In this document: piece after piece, positions 1 through 8,259 of the stretch
How the letters are laid out: the number at the start of each line of letters is the position of its first letter
Numbering within the stretch: the stretch's first letter is position 1
The notes under the pieces: model-generated
Told to the model about the DNA's origin: nothing
Database searches by the model: none
Seen by the model: only the letters and a program-made list of their open reading frames with translations
Virus record (IMG/VR): IMGVR_UViG_3300036768_001294
Location: 1 to 61,944 of that record
Length of the DNA: 61,944 nt
Reading direction: 5' to 3' (one strand)
From: a virus
Position numbers and translations under genes: made by a program

Positions 1-422
1 CTGCAAATTCTCTTCGCCGCGACCATATCGGCGAGGGCGAGCCTATTTTTACTGCTGCACGCGGTGCACTAGCGATGGCTTCCGCCACGCGCGTTAATGA
101 ATGGCGTCTCAAAGTGCCTGATAATTCCAGTCTTACGCGCGTTGATGTCATGTATGGTACGGCGCCGTCATCATCTCGTCTATTCAAAATGAAAGTATGG
201 TCTTTAGCCAGTGGCAATGTCGCGTCTCAATTCGTGGCAAAAGGATACTGCCAAGCCACAATGGCGGGGACTTCTGTGCTCAGCTTCCCGCTTAAAGTTC
301 TCTCCACGGTCACGCTTCCGGCTGGGAGTGTCCTAGCTTTCTCCATGGTCACCGGGAATCCTACCAGCACAGCCGGTGTGAGATTAGCTGTGTATTTAAC
401 GAAAGGGTTTGCCCAGGCTTAA
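1..422 (+). CDS. Virion-associated protein, C-terminal part (start lies before the window)
   Basis: The frame beginning at base 3 is open from the window edge through an internal ATG at 75, so the gene starts upstream and that ATG is probably not its start. The visible part is about 139 residues, beta-rich with many Ser, Thr, Val and Gly and no cysteine cluster or transmembrane segment except one Cys. Its segment 'VDVMYGTAP...FKMKVWSL' resembles 'IAILFGTAAQ...FGIKMFGF' in the next gene, suggesting tandem paralogues. It heads a run of fibre or decoration genes, so a virion surface role is likely. No family name is recognised. Confidence 0.6.
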   Translation, partial: ANSLRRDHIGEGEPIFTAARGALAMASATRVNEWRLKVPDNSSLTRVDVMYGTAPSSSRLFKMKVWSLASGNVASQFVAKGYCQATMAGTSVLSFPLKVLSTVTLPAGSVLAFSMVTGNPTSTAGVRLAVYLTKGFAQA

Positions 423-448
423 TAGGGACTATGAGTAGGAGTTAGCGT

Positions 449-913
449 ATGGGGGCTTCTCATCTCTCAGGGCCGCTGACAGTTGCCCAGGGAATCGCCA
501 CGGGCGGCGTTTTTGCTCGAAGCCTGGCCACGACCAGCAGCGGCCCCATGTTTTCCGTAGCCTTGAGCCGGAGCGTGTCCACCCATGTGGCAGCTAGCGG
601 CGCAATCCTGGATAATTGGGTCTTTGCTCCATCCAGGAATATTGCAATTCGTGAGATTGCCATTTTATTTGGGACGGCTGCTCAGGGTGGGAATTTTGGC
701 ATTAAAATGTTCGGCTTTTCAGCTGCTGTTGGCACCCTGACAAGCAAGGGCGTGGTCAACACTAGTGTGGCTGGTGGCCGAAAAGTCATTCGATTTACTG
801 GCTTGTCGGTGACTTGCAACACTGGCAGAGCCTTCGGCATTGCGGTCAGTGCCGTTGGCTCAACAGCACCTGGTCGGGGTGGAAAGGTTACGTTGCACTA
901 CACATATCAGTGA
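449..913 (+). CDS. Small beta-rich virion protein, paralogue of the preceding gene
   Basis: A 154-residue protein. AGGAG at 437-441 lies seven bases before the ATG. Composition is typical of phage fibre or decoration proteins: Gly, Ser, Thr, Val and Ala dominate, with alternating hydrophobic residues. It shares the '[F/Y]GTA...KM' stretch with the preceding open frame. It is followed by a strong factor-independent terminator, so it is the last gene of a transcription unit that enters from outside the window. Function is inferred only from position among fibre genes. Confidence 0.6.
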   Translation: MGASHLSGPLTVAQGIATGGVFARSLATTSSGPMFSVALSRSVSTHVAASGAILDNWVFAPSRNIAIREIAILFGTAAQGGNFGIKMFGFSAAVGTLTSKGVVNTSVAGGRKVIRFTGLSVTCNTGRAFGIAVSAVGSTAPGRGGKVTLHYTYQ

Positions 914-944
914 TGATTCTTCAGTGGGCTGCTGCTCTTCAGCG

Positions 945-980
945 AAGGCCGGTGCCGCTGTAGCGGCCCCGGCCTTTTTT
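945..980 (+). terminator. Rho-independent terminator
   Basis: AAGGCCGG at 945-952 pairs with CCGGCCTT at 969-976, with a nested CCGCT/AGCGG stem inside, followed by six T. It separates the upstream unit from the gene at 995. Confidence 0.85.
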
Positions 981-994
981 CTTAGAGGTGTATA

Positions 995-1318
995 ATGCAG
1001 AGTTTCTTAAGTAACATGGGAGTCTTGGTGATTACCGCCGGTGCCACATCAAGTCAGCTCCTTTCCAACTTTCGTGATGCACGGGCTATCGGCATTTTTG
1101 CGGGTTCGACTGCGCATACAGGTACGATTAAGGTACAAGTTTCTCCTGTAAGTGGTTTGACTCTGCGTGACTTGACATCGGCTGGCAGCGATGTTGTGAT
1201 TCAGGCAGGCAAGTGCGTCGTGATCACCGAGGTTGTCTTTGAGCAGATTCGCTTGATCTCATCGCTTCCTGAAGGCGCTTCTCGTTATTTCGGAGTCATG
1301 AAGCGCTGGGAGGGGTAA
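995..1318 (+). CDS. Small virion protein (hypothetical)
   Basis: A 107-residue protein with GAGG at 985-988 before the ATG. It has beta-rich, Gly/Ser/Thr-rich composition and a central 'GTIKVQVSPVSGLTLRDLTSAG' type stretch, close to what is seen in phage proteins annotated as fibre-associated. It opens a new run after the terminator and sits directly before the 410-codon gene. No catalytic motif is visible. Function unknown; decoration or fibre subunit is the likely role from neighbours. Confidence 0.6.
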   Translation: MQSFLSNMGVLVITAGATSSQLLSNFRDARAIGIFAGSTAHTGTIKVQVSPVSGLTLRDLTSAGSDVVIQAGKCVVITEVVFEQIRLISSLPEGASRYFGVMKRWEG

Positions 1319-1322
1319 AAAG

Positions 1323-2555
1323 TTGTCCCGCAAACGGCAACACTATATAAGCCGCTATCACAAAGTTCACGCGATAAGTACGGCTGGCATAAGTCCAGCC
1401 ATGATCTTGGATAGGAAAAAGCAAACATTAGTGCCATTTTATGATGAAGAATGGATGACTTTGCCGGATGGGCTGATCATTCCAGTACCAAGTGGCGGTA
1501 TCTTTAGTGGAAGACAGATTCCCGTTTTGAGTTTTGGCATTAGCGGCACTACAGCGGGTGCACAGACCATCATCGCCCTGAATAATGCTTATGTAGCTGG
1601 GACATCTGGCAATGCTATTGCCGCTAGGATCTCACTAGACAGAAATCGAACACTTACAGATATTCTTTTTCATATTACAAGCTATACGGGCACAGCAAGT
1701 TTAGTCACAAGCATTAACTGGGAAATTAGAACGGGATCATTTTCAGCACCAACGACTGCTCCAGCTGGATTGATTGCCAGTGGTGTGATCGATCCACAAT
1801 CGGCAACCGGTTGGATTAACATTAGCGGTTTAAATGTCAGTCTCACGGGTGGTCAGTTTATCTGGATTATCATTGCCGATGCCGACGGCAGTGCAGTTAA
1901 TTTCGCAAACGTCCTCCAATTCAATAATAGTTCCTTGGTCGGCGGCATACAAACCGCATCTCTTTGTATGACGGCTACGACGACCAATGGTTTTGTAGCC
2001 ACATCATTATCCAACCAGCCAGCCTGTATTGTGACGCGCTATTCGGACGGAGCAACCTTTGGATCACCAATCACATCAGTGGCTGGCAGTGCCTCCTCAA
2101 CAAATCGTCGTGGCCTCTTCATGTCCGATGGTTTTTCTGGAGTTGTCGATATTTTTGCCGTAGCTGGTACAGCTAGTGCACTTTACAATGGTGCCGAAAT
2201 CATTGCCGATAGCAACACTCCAGGCGGATCCACACTCGGCTCTGCCAGCACGATGATTGCTTTTTCAACAGCATTATCTGGGGCCATCTTTAATCCACCT
2301 GTGCGAGTAGGGGCTAGGACGCCAATTCGCGCCGTGCTTACAGTTTCCGGTGCGGCAACTACTCCCAATAAAGCGAGCATCGGCACAGGAAGCAATGCGA
2401 TTTTGCGTTCAGCCATGCTTGGCGGCGGGAAGTGGTATTGGGCCGAATCAAATGGACTCATCGACTGGAGTAACGATGATATCAATGCTTGGCCGTTCTT
2501 GATGCTCATCGTCGATGATATTTCAGTGGCTGGAGCGCTCACATTAATCACTTAA
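1323..2555 (+). CDS. Fibre or tail-surface protein, beta-rich
   Basis: A TTG start at 1323 is chosen because GGGAGGGG at 1309-1316 lies at proper distance and no upstream ATG exists. The 410-residue product has a short basic N-terminus (SRKRQHYISRYHK) followed by a long Ser, Thr, Gly, Ala and Ile-rich region without motifs, as in phage fibre and appendage proteins that attach by the N-terminus. Residues around 70-240 look like a carbohydrate-binding-type beta sandwich by composition ('WINISGLNVSLTGGQFIWIII'). The specific fold is inference. Confidence 0.65.
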   Translation: MSRKRQHYISRYHKVHAISTAGISPAMILDRKKQTLVPFYDEEWMTLPDGLIIPVPSGGIFSGRQIPVLSFGISGTTAGAQTIIALNNAYVAGTSGNAIAARISLDRNRTLTDILFHITSYTGTASLVTSINWEIRTGSFSAPTTAPAGLIASGVIDPQSATGWINISGLNVSLTGGQFIWIIIADADGSAVNFANVLQFNNSSLVGGIQTASLCMTATTTNGFVATSLSNQPACIVTRYSDGATFGSPITSVAGSASSTNRRGLFMSDGFSGVVDIFAVAGTASALYNGAEIIADSNTPGGSTLGSASTMIAFSTALSGAIFNPPVRVGARTPIRAVLTVSGAATTPNKASIGTGSNAILRSAMLGGGKWYWAESNGLIDWSNDDINAWPFLMLIVDDISVAGALTLIT

Positions 2556-2587
2556 ACAGCATCACACCTATTATAGAGCCAATTGAA

Positions 2588-3541
2588 ATGCCAAAATTAA
2601 AAATCATGAGCTTGTCAGGTACGCAAACACCCGTCGATGATGCCGTGCTTGATATGCCATATGTTTTTGGTGTATCGATCCGCCAACTTTGGTCAAATAT
2701 TGAGCTGGCTCCTGGAGTATTTGACTGGACATTTCTCGATAGCGAAATTTCACGGATTCGGGCAAAAAGTAAAAAAGTGATGTTACGACCAGTTATGGGT
2801 GGTCAGAATGTTCCATCATGGCTATTCAGTCTTGGTGCTACGTCATACTCAACTATTGGTCCAGACGGAACACGCACGACAATTGTTCCATGGTGGGATG
2901 CTGTTTATATGGGGCGAGCCAAACTCTTTTTAGGGGCGCTTGGTACTCGGTATAAAACAAAAGTTCATACATTGGCCGTTCCCATTGGAAATACATTTAC
3001 AGCAGAAATGAATATATGGGCAAATGCTAATGATGGGGATCTTGACGAATTGATGGCTCTTGGATATAGTTTCGATGGAATGATTAATGCCTTTGTTGAT
3101 CTCTTAACATCAGCATCCAATGCCTTTCCAAATTCATTGTGCACCGTTGCTATTGGTCCAGCTTCAGCGGATCTTGTTGGGGCTGATCGCTATTTGCCAG
3201 CGAAGACGCTATGGCAGAAAGCATCTCCCATCCTGGGATCTTTGTTATATTTCCAGGGTAATGATGTGCAATACTATGCACCACTGGTTGATAAACCATC
3301 TGAACGCTGGAAGGTGCTGCAATCAGTGAGCCCGCAAGTGGGTGGCCAGATGCTTTGGTTTGTCAGCGGTGACACGTCATATCGTATGGCCCAGGGAAAC
3401 AGCACCATTCCTCCCGAAGATGTGCTTAGGCAGGCTATCCAGAACGGTGTGAATTTCCATACCCGTCATCTTGAGATCTACCAGCGCGATGTCCTAGCAT
3501 TTCCATCCATTATTCAATGGGGTTCCCAGCTTGTGGTGTAA
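2588..3541 (+). CDS. TIM-barrel glycoside-hydrolase-like tail spike or fibre-associated enzyme
   Basis: 317 residues. The N-terminal part ('VSIRQLWSNIELAPGVFDWTFLDSEI') matches the pattern of beta-galactosidase/GH-A clan barrels, where a first strand is followed by 'W..IEP.PG.YDW..LD' and then 'I..R' and 'MLRPV'. 'TAEMN' near residue 140 and 'HLEIYQRDV' near residue 300 place acidic residues at the ends of barrel strands 4 and 7 to 8, where the catalytic acid/base and nucleophile sit in this clan. It lies among fibre genes, so it likely degrades or binds surface polysaccharide during adsorption. The fold is a pattern call; the substrate is unknown. Confidence 0.6.
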   Translation: MPKLKIMSLSGTQTPVDDAVLDMPYVFGVSIRQLWSNIELAPGVFDWTFLDSEISRIRAKSKKVMLRPVMGGQNVPSWLFSLGATSYSTIGPDGTRTTIVPWWDAVYMGRAKLFLGALGTRYKTKVHTLAVPIGNTFTAEMNIWANANDGDLDELMALGYSFDGMINAFVDLLTSASNAFPNSLCTVAIGPASADLVGADRYLPAKTLWQKASPILGSLLYFQGNDVQYYAPLVDKPSERWKVLQSVSPQVGGQMLWFVSGDTSYRMAQGNSTIPPEDVLRQAIQNGVNFHTRHLEIYQRDVLAFPSIIQWGSQLVV

Positions 3542-3558
3542 ATTAGGAGTTGACAGGG

Positions 3559-3951
3559 ATGGAAGCACTCTTTCCCAGAGTCTTACTGAGCAATAGATCG
3601 CTCAATGGAACGTCGGTGGTAACCTCGCCGGCAATTGATCTACGTTTTGCTGTGCGACCAGAGTCCTTATTGCTATTGGCAAGCAAGTCAGGTGGAACAG
3701 CCAACCTTAGTGTGCGATACGCGATTAGTCTCGATGGAAAGACTGTTGATGGCAGCTATCTGGCAAATCGCCCGCTTGTTGATACCCTACAGGGTGACTT
3801 TCCCAATAGTGCGAAAGTCTGGAATGCCATTGCCCTCCCAAATTTTCTTGCCCCCTATCTCTTTCTACAATTTCGCGGCGTAACAGGTAATCCAGCCACG
3901 GGTGTCTTTGTCAGTGCTACTATTTACATCCGTGAAGAGCTTAGGGATTGA
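3559..3951 (+). CDS. Small virion protein
   Basis: About 130 residues. An ATG at 3559 is preferred over a TTG at 3550 because TAGGAG at 3544-3549 is nine bases before the ATG but touches the TTG. The product is beta-rich ('LSVRYAISLDGKTVDG', 'YLFLQFRGVTGNPATGVFVSATIYIREE'), with the look of a small jelly-roll or fibre-base protein. Its stop overlaps the candidate TTG start of the next gene. No enzyme motif is visible. Confidence 0.6.
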   Translation: MEALFPRVLLSNRSLNGTSVVTSPAIDLRFAVRPESLLLLASKSGGTANLSVRYAISLDGKTVDGSYLANRPLVDTLQGDFPNSAKVWNAIALPNFLAPYLFLQFRGVTGNPATGVFVSATIYIREELRD

Positions 3952-3959
3952 GATTCAGC

Positions 3960-6212
3960 ATGTCACGATATATGTGTAAGCTTACCCCGATTTTCTGGAG
4001 TCTTTTCAGCCTAATTTTCATCATCCATAATGCCAATGCTAGCCATATTCACTCAACGAGAGCAGAGCAGACGTTAGAGGAGATGATAGGAAATTCCGGG
4101 ACCATTGAACGCCTGATTATCACGGGGCAGGGCAGCGACACAGTCAGCAAACCCAATGAAGGCAAGCTCATCTATGATCGCAATAATCAGTGCTTTGCTA
4201 CCTCTGAAAATGGTGGACCATATGGTTGTTTGTCAAAGGGTGGCTCTGGGGGCTCATTTGCACCGATAGACGCTACATATATCACCCAAACCCCCAATGC
4301 TACATTGACGAATGAGCAAGCCCTTTCTTTGCTTGGGACTGGTGCATTGATCAATACCACTGGGACCGGCGTCCTGAGCATTTACGGCGGGGCATCATGT
4401 ACCAATCAATTTATCCGCGCCCTCAATCCCTCAATCACCGCCACCTGTTCCTCGGTTTCGCTTACGTCGGATGTCACGGGCACCCTGGCTATTGCAAATG
4501 GTGGCACAGGTCAGACAACGGCGTCGGCGGCCTTCAACGCACTGTCGCCAATGACGACCCTAGGCGACATAATTTATGGAGGATCTTCTGGGTCTGGAAC
4601 ACGCTTGGCTGGGAATACGACTACGACACGCAAGTTTTTGCGCCAGGTTGGTAATGGAGTATCCTCAAGCGCTCCAGACTGGGATACCATAACAGCAGCT
4701 GATGTGCCGGGATCTGCACTGACGAAGTTTGACGATACCAACGTAACGCTCACACTTGGCGGCTCGCCTAATACAGCTCTCCTTAATGCCGCATCTATCA
4801 CAGTAGGATGGACAGGACAGCTTTCCGTTCCACGGGGCGGGACAGGGGCCAGCTCTATCTCGGGCTTGGTCCTTGGCAATGGTACTTCAGCCATGACTGC
4901 CTATGGGGGAACAAGTTGTTCCAATCAGTTTCCTCGAAGCCTTAATGCCTCTGGAGTCGCTACCTGTAACAGTGTATCCCTCACAGACGATGTCACGGGC
5001 ATCCTTGGAGTGGCCAATGGCGGGACAGGGTCATCATCTTTCACCGCCGGCTCCATTATTTTCTCAGACGGGTCTATCCTAACGCAAAACAATGCCGAAC
5101 TATTTTGGGACAATGCCAATAAGCGCCTCGGCATTGGCACGACATCGCTGACAGGCAAAGTGGGCATTTCAGCTTCAAGGACCGAGACAGACCTCAATGC
5201 TGATCCAGCAGAAGTATTGATATCAACAACTTGGAATCCATCTGGCACAGGAACAGGCTCACTTATTGGGACAAAATCTTCTGTAGACACTGCCGGTGCT
5301 CAAAATCTTGGTAGAATTATAGGTTTCCTATCATCTCCTTCACATAGCGGTACTGGTACTCTTAGCAACTTGTACGGTATATATAGTACTCCAACAGTTA
5401 ACTCGGGTGCTGGTCCGGTAACCAATATCATTTCAATGTATTTCATTACTGCAAATAGCAGTACGTCCACAGTAACAAATATGGAGGGTGTGCGAATAGA
5501 CATTAATAAGTTTACAAGTGGTCCGGTGACAAACGCCAAGGCTTTATATATTCGAAGTGGATTTCAGGGTGTCACAGGCACAAAGCATAGCATTTATGTT
5601 GAAGACACTAATGCATTAAACTATTTTGGTGGCAATGTTGGCCTCGCAACGACCAGCCCAACACAATTGTTATCACTAGGAGGCAATGCTGCTCGAACTA
5701 TCTGGATGGAACGGCATACTACAGCGAACACAGCTGGAAATAGCCTAACGATTCAGGCAGGTGGAGCAACTGTTGGAGCGACTGATAAGGCTGCGGGAGA
5801 TTTGATTTTAGCACCCGGTATTTCCACAGGGAATCAGGGTGGTAAGGTACAGATTCAAAGCACTCTTAAGGGTGCATCCGGCACAACTGATCACAATCCA
5901 GTCACACATTTTCAGATTACGCAAGGACACATAGAAACACTTGGAACGGCACCGACTCTTTCAGCTGGATGTGGCACTGGTGCAACCATTGTTGGGAATG
6001 ACAATAATGGCACGATCACAACGAATGCAACGAGCTTTGGCACATGTACGGTGACTTTCGCTAGAGCTTGGACAAATGTGCCGCAGTGTGTCTTGAATAA
6101 TAGGTCATCAGCTGGAGTGACTCGTGTAACCTCGCCTTCGACAACAGCATTTACAGTAACAGGAGCTACTGGTGGCGATATCATAGACTATAGCTGCCGT
6201 GGACAATCATAG
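3960..6212 (+). CDS. Long GGTG-repeat fibre-like protein with N-terminal signal peptide
   Basis: Starts are possible at TTG 3948, ATG 3960 or ATG 3972; all give a basic N-terminus, a hydrophobic core (PIFWSLFSLIFII) and an 'NANA' cleavage-type site near residue 25, a classical signal peptide. The body has phage-fibre repeats: 'YGG[A/T]SC[T/S]NQF.R.LN' followed by 'SVSLT.DVTG...[I/V]ANGGTG' occurs twice, with a further 'PRGGTGASS'. A 'FWDNANKRLGIGTTS' unit and a 'VGLATTSPTQLLSLGG' unit follow, as in trimeric spike proteins. The C-terminal 80 residues hold Cys pairs ('GCGTGATI', 'GTCTVTF', 'CVLNN', 'DYSCRG'). A secreted fibre is unusual. Confidence 0.75.
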   Translation: MSRYMCKLTPIFWSLFSLIFIIHNANASHIHSTRAEQTLEEMIGNSGTIERLIITGQGSDTVSKPNEGKLIYDRNNQCFATSENGGPYGCLSKGGSGGSFAPIDATYITQTPNATLTNEQALSLLGTGALINTTGTGVLSIYGGASCTNQFIRALNPSITATCSSVSLTSDVTGTLAIANGGTGQTTASAAFNALSPMTTLGDIIYGGSSGSGTRLAGNTTTTRKFLRQVGNGVSSSAPDWDTITAADVPGSALTKFDDTNVTLTLGGSPNTALLNAASITVGWTGQLSVPRGGTGASSISGLVLGNGTSAMTAYGGTSCSNQFPRSLNASGVATCNSVSLTDDVTGILGVANGGTGSSSFTAGSIIFSDGSILTQNNAELFWDNANKRLGIGTTSLTGKVGISASRTETDLNADPAEVLISTTWNPSGTGTGSLIGTKSSVDTAGAQNLGRIIGFLSSPSHSGTGTLSNLYGIYSTPTVNSGAGPVTNIISMYFITANSSTSTVTNMEGVRIDINKFTSGPVTNAKALYIRSGFQGVTGTKHSIYVEDTNALNYFGGNVGLATTSPTQLLSLGGNAARTIWMERHTTANTAGNSLTIQAGGATVGATDKAAGDLILAPGISTGNQGGKVQIQSTLKGASGTTDHNPVTHFQITQGHIETLGTAPTLSAGCGTGATIVGNDNNGTITTNATSFGTCTVTFARAWTNVPQCVLNNRSSAGVTRVTSPSTTAFTVTGATGGDIIDYSCRGQS

Positions 6213-6221
6213 GAGGAGAAT

Positions 6222-6539
6222 ATGCGAATATACCTTATTCTTATCATGTTAGTCAGTTATTGGTTATGTGCTCATGAAGTCATGGCTGCTAATTATTCAT
6301 ACCAAAGCACTCCAGAGGAGGATCAGGCTATCAGAGTGAAAGCCGATGAAGACGGCGTAAGTCCACAAGAAGCTTTCTCAAGAATCGTAGGGTCAGCATT
6401 AGGACAAATTTTGGATAATCTGAAAAGAAACAATGAGCAAAGAATGATGAATGATGCAAGAGCATGTACGGATCGTGGAGGTATATTCCAAGTTGATACA
6501 AGGAAAGGAGATGCTCAATGGCAGTGTATCGAGCATTAA
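6222..6539 (+). CDS. Small exported protein
   Basis: 105 residues with AGGAGGAG directly before the ATG. The N-terminus 'MRIYLILIMLVSYWLCAHEVMAA' is a signal peptide with a plausible cut after VMA. The mature part is helical and charged, with two late cysteines (ARACTDRGG and WQCIEH) that could form a disulphide in the periplasm. It follows the secreted fibre-like gene by nine bases and overlaps the next exported protein, so the three probably act outside the cytoplasm. Family not recognised. Confidence 0.6.
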   Translation: MRIYLILIMLVSYWLCAHEVMAANYSYQSTPEEDQAIRVKADEDGVSPQEAFSRIVGSALGQILDNLKRNNEQRMMNDARACTDRGGIFQVDTRKGDAQWQCIEH

Positions 6540-6781
6540 AACAAGCCTTTAGAGTGGGTTGTATTGGACTAGTTATGCTCACGGCAGCTTATGCACAAGA
6601 TTGTCGCGATGAACTTGCCCAAGCTCGGTCAATGATTGAAGTGCTGCGTGCTAGTCGAGATCAGTCTGAACATCTACTCTCGCAAATGTACAGCCGTCTA
6701 CAACAGGCATTGAGAGAGTTAGAATCCCTCAAGCACAAGCCCGCTGACGAGTCATCCACCCCACAAGAGCAACCCAAATAG
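6518..6781 (+). CDS. Small exported coiled-coil protein, possibly spanin-like
   Basis: 87 residues. AAAGGAG lies just before ATG 6518, inside the end of the preceding gene. A hydrophobic segment at residues 13-25 ends in AYAQ, a signal-peptidase I type site. Residues 28-72 form a heptad-rich helix (ELAQARSMIEVLRASRDQSEHLLSQ...), and the tail is Pro/Glu-rich. Overlapping pairs of an exported protein and a coiled-coil protein are typical of spanins, but no lipobox is clear. Spanin is therefore only a possibility. Confidence 0.5.
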   Translation: MAVYRALKQAFRVGCIGLVMLTAAYAQDCRDELAQARSMIEVLRASRDQSEHLLSQMYSRLQQALRELESLKHKPADESSTPQEQPK

Positions 6782-6793
6782 GTGGAAGTCACT

Positions 6794-8149
6794 ATGCACA
6801 TTTGCTTTGTCAATCCACCAAGTCCATTTCTCATAAATGACCGTGGTGCCCCGCCATTGGGAATACTGCATTTGGCTGCAGAGTGCGATGCTGCCGGCAT
6901 GTCAGTATCATTCTGGGACATGACCGGCGATAAAAAGATCGGCAAAGCCCTTGGGGGGCGCGATGAAGATAAGCTGGAGCTGATCAAGCAAAGATTACAA
7001 TTGCTGATCGAGGCTCTCGAAGATCAAGACAATCCTATCGATCTCTTTGCAATTACTGCAACCAGCGCCCAGTATGATGCCGCTAAGCGTTTGATGTCCA
7101 TGATTCATCATGATTGGCCGAAGATTCCCATTGCCATTGGCGGACCACACGTCTCGGCTCTACCTCGGATGGCCCTTGAAGATGGATTTGATCTCGTTGT
7201 AGTCGGCGAAGCTGACATTGATTTTCCAGACTTTCTTGTCAACTATGGTAAAGATGGTCTTCGGCAACAACCATTTATCCTGACTTGTAAAAGAGAGCCA
7301 ACCGATTTAAATGCACTTCGTTACCCGCTACGCGAACTTGTGAACCTCGATAGCTACTGTGCGAATCTTACCGTTGGAGAGGGATTGGCAACAACCGTTC
7401 ACATGTCACGCGGTTGCCCATATGCTTGTGCATATTGTGTGCGGACACTTGGCTCCCTAGCGAGACGACTTCGCGTTCGCTCCATTGGCAATATTTGGAG
7501 CGAATTAACTCATCTCCGGGATACTTATGGCATTCATCGCTTTGTAGCCACCGATGATATTTGGGGCATTAAGAAAGAATGGGTGCAAGAATTTTGTGAC
7601 TGGATGGAAGGATCGCACTTTCGATTCCGTGTAAACTGCCGAGCTAATACTTTGCATAAAGAATTACTGCCTGCAATGAGGCGGGCCGGCATTACGGTCA
7701 TTTCATTTGGCTTTGAGAGCGGCTCAGAACGAGTACTCGCCGCAATTTCAAAGAATTCCGTTCAAGCCAATGAGGATGCTATAAAGGCTTGTCATGATGC
7801 TGGAATCTTAGTCAAAGCTTATCTTATTTTCGGTTTCGCAGAAGATGACGAAGCCAGCGCAGAGGCTACCAAGAAATTTATTGAGACGGCCAAGCCAGAC
7901 AGTGCTCAGATCGCTTATTTAGTACCACTACCTGGAACTCCAATCTATGAGCAAGCCATTGCAGGCGGCTGGAAGCCAAACTATAGCAGCTTATATCACA
8001 ACGGAGTCCATCATCGAGGCGGCATGAGTCGATTGCCGTGGCACACTGATAAGACAGCAGAAATTTATGAAGAACTTGTTGAATGGACCGAACGGTATTA
8101 TCAGCGAAAACAAGCTAGTCTTGAGTGTCCCATTAATCTAGGAGATTAG
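6794..8149 (+). CDS. B12-binding domain radical SAM enzyme (first of two)
   Basis: ATG 6794 is chosen over GTG 6782 because AGGTGG at 6780-6785 sits eight bases before it. The N-terminal ~165 residues are a cobalamin-binding Rossmann domain ('ICFVNPPSP', 'APPLGILHLAAE', 'IAIGGPHVSALP', 'VVVGEADIDFPDF'). A radical SAM barrel follows, with the CxxxCxxC cluster motif at C208, C212 and C215 (GCPYACAYC), 'GFESGSERVLAAI' and 'AYLIFGFAEDDEAS'. The domain order is that of methyltransferases and ring-forming enzymes acting on unreactive carbons. The substrate is unknown. Such enzymes are rare in phages; neighbours suggest a surface-sugar or virion-modification role. Confidence 0.85.
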   Translation: MHICFVNPPSPFLINDRGAPPLGILHLAAECDAAGMSVSFWDMTGDKKIGKALGGRDEDKLELIKQRLQLLIEALEDQDNPIDLFAITATSAQYDAAKRLMSMIHHDWPKIPIAIGGPHVSALPRMALEDGFDLVVVGEADIDFPDFLVNYGKDGLRQQPFILTCKREPTDLNALRYPLRELVNLDSYCANLTVGEGLATTVHMSRGCPYACAYCVRTLGSLARRLRVRSIGNIWSELTHLRDTYGIHRFVATDDIWGIKKEWVQEFCDWMEGSHFRFRVNCRANTLHKELLPAMRRAGITVISFGFESGSERVLAAISKNSVQANEDAIKACHDAGILVKAYLIFGFAEDDEASAEATKKFIETAKPDSAQIAYLVPLPGTPIYEQAIAGGWKPNYSSLYHNGVHHRGGMSRLPWHTDKTAEIYEELVEWTERYYQRKQASLECPINLGD

Positions 8150-8150
8150 A

Positions 8151-8246
8151 ATGCAGGCTTATAAAAATTGTCCCGCATGCGGGATAGGACAGCCTTATAG
8201 CTGAGGCGAAAGTTTCGTATGCCGGGTCTGCGGCTACTCAGATTAA
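8151..8246 (+). pseudogene. Zinc-ribbon minigene interrupted by an in-frame UGA
   Basis: ATG 8151 follows TAGGAG at 8139-8144 by six bases. The frame encodes MQAYKNCPACGIGQPYS, meets TGA at 8202-8204, then continues with GESFVCRVCGYSD to TAA at 8244-8246. The two CxxC pairs (CPAC and CRVC) form a complete rubredoxin-type zinc ribbon only if the TGA is read through. TGG (Trp) would differ by one base. It may be a decayed gene, a recoded gene, or a sequencing error. Neighbouring genes use TGA as a normal stop. Confidence 0.5.
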
Positions 8247-8259
8247 GGAAAAATTTTTC

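Noticed and set aside
8202-8204. General reassignment of UGA in this phage
   Set aside because: Many well-defined genes (for example those at 449, 9665, 31461 and 55720) end at or near normal stops, several at TGA, and no other conserved gene shows an in-frame TGA.
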